From contig JBCNJP010000023.1 of the NCBI GenBank assembly GCA_039602395.1, positions 26,085,061 to 26,149,060 on the forward strand: a DNA stretch of 64,000 nucleotides, read 5' to 3'. Each line of letters begins with the position of its first letter. Positions within the stretch are counted from its first letter, which is position 1. Shown here in pieces: positions 61,382 to 64,000 of the stretch. Below the pieces are notes generated by a model. The model had not been told where the DNA came from and made no database searches. It was given only the letters and a program-made list of their open reading frames with translations. The position numbers and the translations under genes were made by a program. The stretch is from Deinandra increscens subsp. villosa. Taxonomy: Eukaryota > Streptophyta > Magnoliopsida > Asterales > Asteraceae.

Positions 61382-62347
61382 TTAATCCGTATCATTCTCC
61401 CCCTCTTTAGAAAACTCGTCCTCGAGTTTTAATAACCCATCAAAGCAAATAGAGCCACCCGGATCAAATGGAACGTCTTGACGGCTTACGACCGACGCTC
61501 TATCTTCAATTGTCGCCCCGATCGTATTTAAGCAAACAACATTATGTCGAGCGGGTCCCGGGTCTATTGGGTTACCGGGTTGTCGCCCATCTATCTCCTT
61601 CTCTCCCTCTTTGAAAAAGACTCGTCCTCGAGTCTTTAGAACGTCGAAGAGATCAACGGTAATTATAAATAAAAGACGACGTTTATAAATAACTCGATCG
61701 CTATGTAAAGTTAGAGAAAATCCCCACTTGAGTTCGACGCACACGCTAATAGTTGCGGAATGCATCATCTGAATTAAACAACTTCGAGACCATGTGAGCT
61801 CATTGTGTTCCAAAATAAAAGTCAGCAAGTTTAAATATGGGAACCCAAATCCCAATTTATTTGGGAAACCAAAAATCTCGTAACAAAACCCATATTGAAC
61901 GGACATTCCAAATAAATCGATTGGAAACCCTTCGTGTGCGCCATTACTTACGGTGGTCATAAGCTTGCACATGTCGTAGTGACTTGAAACTGCAGGTCGT
62001 CTCGAAATCAATAAAAGTTGTGAGAAGGTTGGCGGGTTGGGGTTTTGTGGCTGCGGAATGGTTGGTAGGGCCGGTGCGGGTGGTGCGGGTTGCGATTCGA
62101 GGGAAGTGGGCGACAGACGAGTAACCCAACCCAGAAGCTCTTGAATCAACAAGCATTCTTCCGCGTGTGGTTCAATTCCGTCCTCATCGTATCGTGGATA
62201 AGAGTGATGTTCCTCGTTGCCTCTAGCGGCGAATCTACGAGGTTGATCACGGTCGTCCACGTCTCGGGGATCTAGATGACGATCTTCGTTGCCTCTGGCG
62301 GCGAATCTACGCTGATGATCATGAAGATGCCTCCGATATTCGGCCAT
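61382..62347 (-). CDS. 321-codon ORF of the small LTR element, partly gag-like
   Basis: The ATG at 62347-62345 overlaps the PBS, and the stop at 61382 lies inside the 3' LTR, so the ORF fills the internal region. The N-terminus is rich in Arg, His and Asp with a doubled RRFAARGNE segment. The middle has no recognisable domain. The end, GLLKLEDEFSKEGENDTD, resembles the C-terminus of some gypsy polyproteins. I read it as a fusion of gag N-terminus and pol C-terminus after deletion of the enzymes. No protease, RT or integrase motif is present. Whether it is translated is unknown. Confidence 0.5.
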   Translation of the reverse strand: MAEYRRHLHDHQRRFAARGNEDRHLDPRDVDDRDQPRRFAARGNEEHHSYPRYDEDGIEPHAEECLLIQELLGWVTRLSPTSLESQPAPPAPALPTIPQPQNPNPPTFSQLLLISRRPAVSSHYDMCKLMTTVSNGAHEGFPIDLFGMSVQYGFCYEIFGFPNKLGFGFPYLNLLTFILEHNELTWSRSCLIQMMHSATISVCVELKWGFSLTLHSDRVIYKRRLLFIITVDLFDVLKTRGRVFFKEGEKEIDGRQPGNPIDPGPARHNVVCLNTIGATIEDRASVVSRQDVPFDPGGSICFDGLLKLEDEFSKEGENDTD

Positions 62348-62361
62348 GGCTCTGATGCCAA
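62346..62361 (-). other. Primer-binding site of the small LTR element
   Basis: The minus strand reads TTGGCATCAGAGCCAT next to the right LTR. It differs by one base from the standard initiator-Met PBS (TGGTATCAGAGCC). Confidence 0.8.
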
Positions 62362-64000
62362 ATGATACCGAATCAGTCAACCTAAAACCAGGCGACTAGG
62401 ATTCTGGGATAAACCTCCAGGATCTTTTTATTAATCAAATTCAACTCCAACTTAACTGATTATAAATGTCTTTAAATAGAAAAACTAACTTGCTAAACAA
62501 GAAACAAATAAAACCCTAAAAGTAAAGATAGTGGGCCGATGGGCCGTGTGGATGCTTGATACGGGCCTGCTCTTAATCCGTATCAGTTTATTTTAGTAAG
62601 TTCAGGTATTGGAAAATAACTATGATTAAGAGGATGCTCAACAACATCATCATCAATTTCCCTAGTTAAATCTAAACCAATTTGAACACATTTGAAAATG
62701 TCCTTAGCCACATCACCTGCCAAGTTAGAGGGATTGAGTTTCATTAAATAAAAAATTTCCCGAGCGTGAACATAGTTCTTGCTCAGGGATGAGTAACGAG
62801 TCACTAAATCCTCTAACTGAGTGCGAAGAGCCACTTCAACATGTTTCATGACCTCAATATCATCCTGCAAGGACCTCTATTTTGGCCAGGAAATCCAGTT
62901 CCTTAGCTTGCATAGACTTGACAAGACACTCATTCGCTATCGCCTTTTCAACCAACTCTTCGTTGTAAAGGCGATACCGAGCAACTTCCTCTACACAGGA
63001 CTCTGAGCATAATTTGGATTTTACCGTATCGGGAATGAGATCCTTCTGACGTTTATTGACTTTTTCTCAGCATCAGATTCACCTTTTGAAGTACCATCAG
63101 CAGTGTTGGACACAAGAGCAGCATCTTCGGAGATTTCATCCACATCAGCCATGAGAGCAAAGTCGGAGGGATAAAGCCGATCAAAGAAGGAGTCTTCTTC
63201 AATCTTGGACTCATCAGATGAGTTCACCAATAGTGCATAATCAACATTAGTTGGTGATGGAGTCTGATTGGACCATGTGTAGTTCAGATCACTCAGTGAC
63301 ACGAGTGCCTTTTCTGGGTTGTCAGCACGCTTACCATTGTTGGAACTGGAACCCTGGTGAGATGAGCCAGTAGGTTGTGACTTCTATTATAAATAGTTGC
63401 CCTGATTTTAACTCGAATTATTGTTTCCCCCAGATGTCACAAGGACCTGTCTCAGCTTCGGCTTCTTACACTCACGTGCAAAATGACCCAAACCTTGACA
63501 GTTGTAGCACTGTGCCTTGGATTTGTCAAAACCAGTAGTTGCACCGGGTTGTGACTGGAATAATTTTCTCCTAGTTTTCTTGAAAAACTTTCTTGTGCGG
63601 GCAGCAATCATACCAAGTTGCCACTTGATATCCATTTCTTCAAGGTCATCAGCAGGAATTTTGTTTAAGTCTTCTTGGCACAAAGTCATACTTTCAATAC
63701 TTCCAGACATTTAGAAAGCAAGGCATGCCACAAGAGCATTACACAACTCTTGATCTTTGTCAGTTAATCCTACAGCTGAAGGTCCTGATTGGTATGTAAC
63801 AGGTGACTGAATCACTGAAGAGACGGGTTGTTGAGAAATGAAGGCACCTTGACAAACAGGTTGTTGAGTAGGAACTGGAGCAGATGCTTGAACAGAAGAA
63901 CATGACCCACCAGCAAAGTAAGGAAATTCCAAGTCAGTCTCATTAGGAGTGATGAAAGCAGCATTTGGGACAATCTGAGAGGAACTCTTCTTTGTAACTT

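Larger units (their letters stand above)
61172..62585 (-). mobile_element. 1.4-kb non-autonomous LTR retrotransposon
   Basis: Two 223-bp LTRs (61172-61394 and 62363-62585) that I find identical, TGATACCG ... CCGTATCA, flanked by a perfect 5-bp duplication GTTTA (61167-61171 and 62586-62590). PBS-like TGGCATCAGAGCC sits beside the right LTR and a purine-rich AAAGAGGGGGAGAA beside the left. The internal region is 968 bp. Identical LTRs mean a very recent insertion, which must have used enzymes from another element. Confidence 0.92.
60019..63932 (-). pseudogene. Giant copia gag region, split by a small LTR element
   Basis: 63932-63711 is Pro/Gln/Ser-rich. 63710-63408 holds DLEEMDIKWQLGMIAART and a CCHC knuckle CYNCQGLGHFAREC. 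63302-63021 is acidic and 62870-62586 is coiled coil. After the insertion 61172-62585 the frame resumes (61171 leftward), continues through a Ser-rich stretch, and ends with a second knuckle CFVCGDPSHAARGC near 60220 and a Pro/Met/Tyr-rich tail. Removing the insert and one GTTTA copy restores the reading frame. Stops lie at 63711, 63408, near 61104 and at 60019. The two-knuckle, coiled-coil layout matches 40873-43840. Confidence 0.82.
43841..64000 (-). mobile_element. Giant Ty1/copia element with an extra ORF, 5' end outside the window
   Basis: Order on the minus strand: gag (64000-60019), protease, integrase, RT, RNase H (to 56330), a 5-kb non-coding spacer, an extra ORF (51259-46183), PPT (46138-46154) and 3' LTR (43841-46137). 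All parts share orientation and no LTR boundary falls between pol and the extra ORF, which is why I read them as one element of more than 20 kb. The 5' LTR and right-hand target duplication would lie beyond 64000. Size and an ORF downstream of pol recall SIRE-type copia elements. That link is inference, and an independent insertion of the extra-ORF unit cannot be excluded. Confidence 0.6.

Overview
This window is plant nuclear DNA, almost certainly from a eudicot. It holds one intact host gene with plant GT-AG introns, set in nested Ty3/gypsy and Ty1/copia retrotransposons. The style of the copia gag regions and of the large extra ORF resembles elements I associate with Asteraceae; this placement rests on memory and not on a search. 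Nearly all repeat coding sequence reads on the minus strand.

Layout. 1-684: AT-rich LTR-like remnant. 685-5141 plus 16030-about 16710: an old Athila element (gag, protease, RT; the rest is lost). Its gag is split by a full Tekay-type chromovirus, 5142-16029, with 2.6-kb LTRs, a perfect CGGTT target duplication and a 211-bp fold-back element in its leader. About 16700-19850: fragments (an LTR piece, the 3' end of a LINE, a GA microsatellite, a dead hAT transposase). 20147-23481: the single host gene, an ERD2/KDEL receptor with six exons encoding 215 aa and no defects, with a SINE-like insert in intron 2. 24032-about 38265: an old LTR split by a Tat-lineage element (24451-36287). That element has a 1.5-kb tandem duplication of protease-RT, a spliced antisense extra gene with its own TATA-like box, and a UAG-CAA-UUA context between protease and RT. 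38270-43840: remains of one or two copia elements. 43841 to beyond the right edge: a giant copia element of more than 20 kb, in the order gag, protease, integrase, RT, RNase H, 5-kb spacer, large extra ORF, PPT and 3' LTR. A young 1.4-kb non-autonomous LTR element (61172-62585) sits in its gag.

The most unusual feature is in the giant copia. The extra ORF downstream of pol appears to have its own promoter: a TATA-like box at 53911-53920, a leader with a CAG|GTTAGT donor, and an acceptor abutting the ATG at 51259. Just upstream of that promoter lie 14 copies of a GAGATCGCCAAG motif (plus-strand notation). The same motif occurs in about eight copies upstream of the TATA box in the element's 3' LTR. 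The Tekay LTR independently carries an array of a different CpG-containing motif (AGCGAAAC) next to its TATA box.

Most retroelement ORFs carry stops that look like C-to-T changes at Gln or Arg codons, as expected of long-methylated DNA. The host gene does not. All gene models, repeat counts and alignments here were made by eye.
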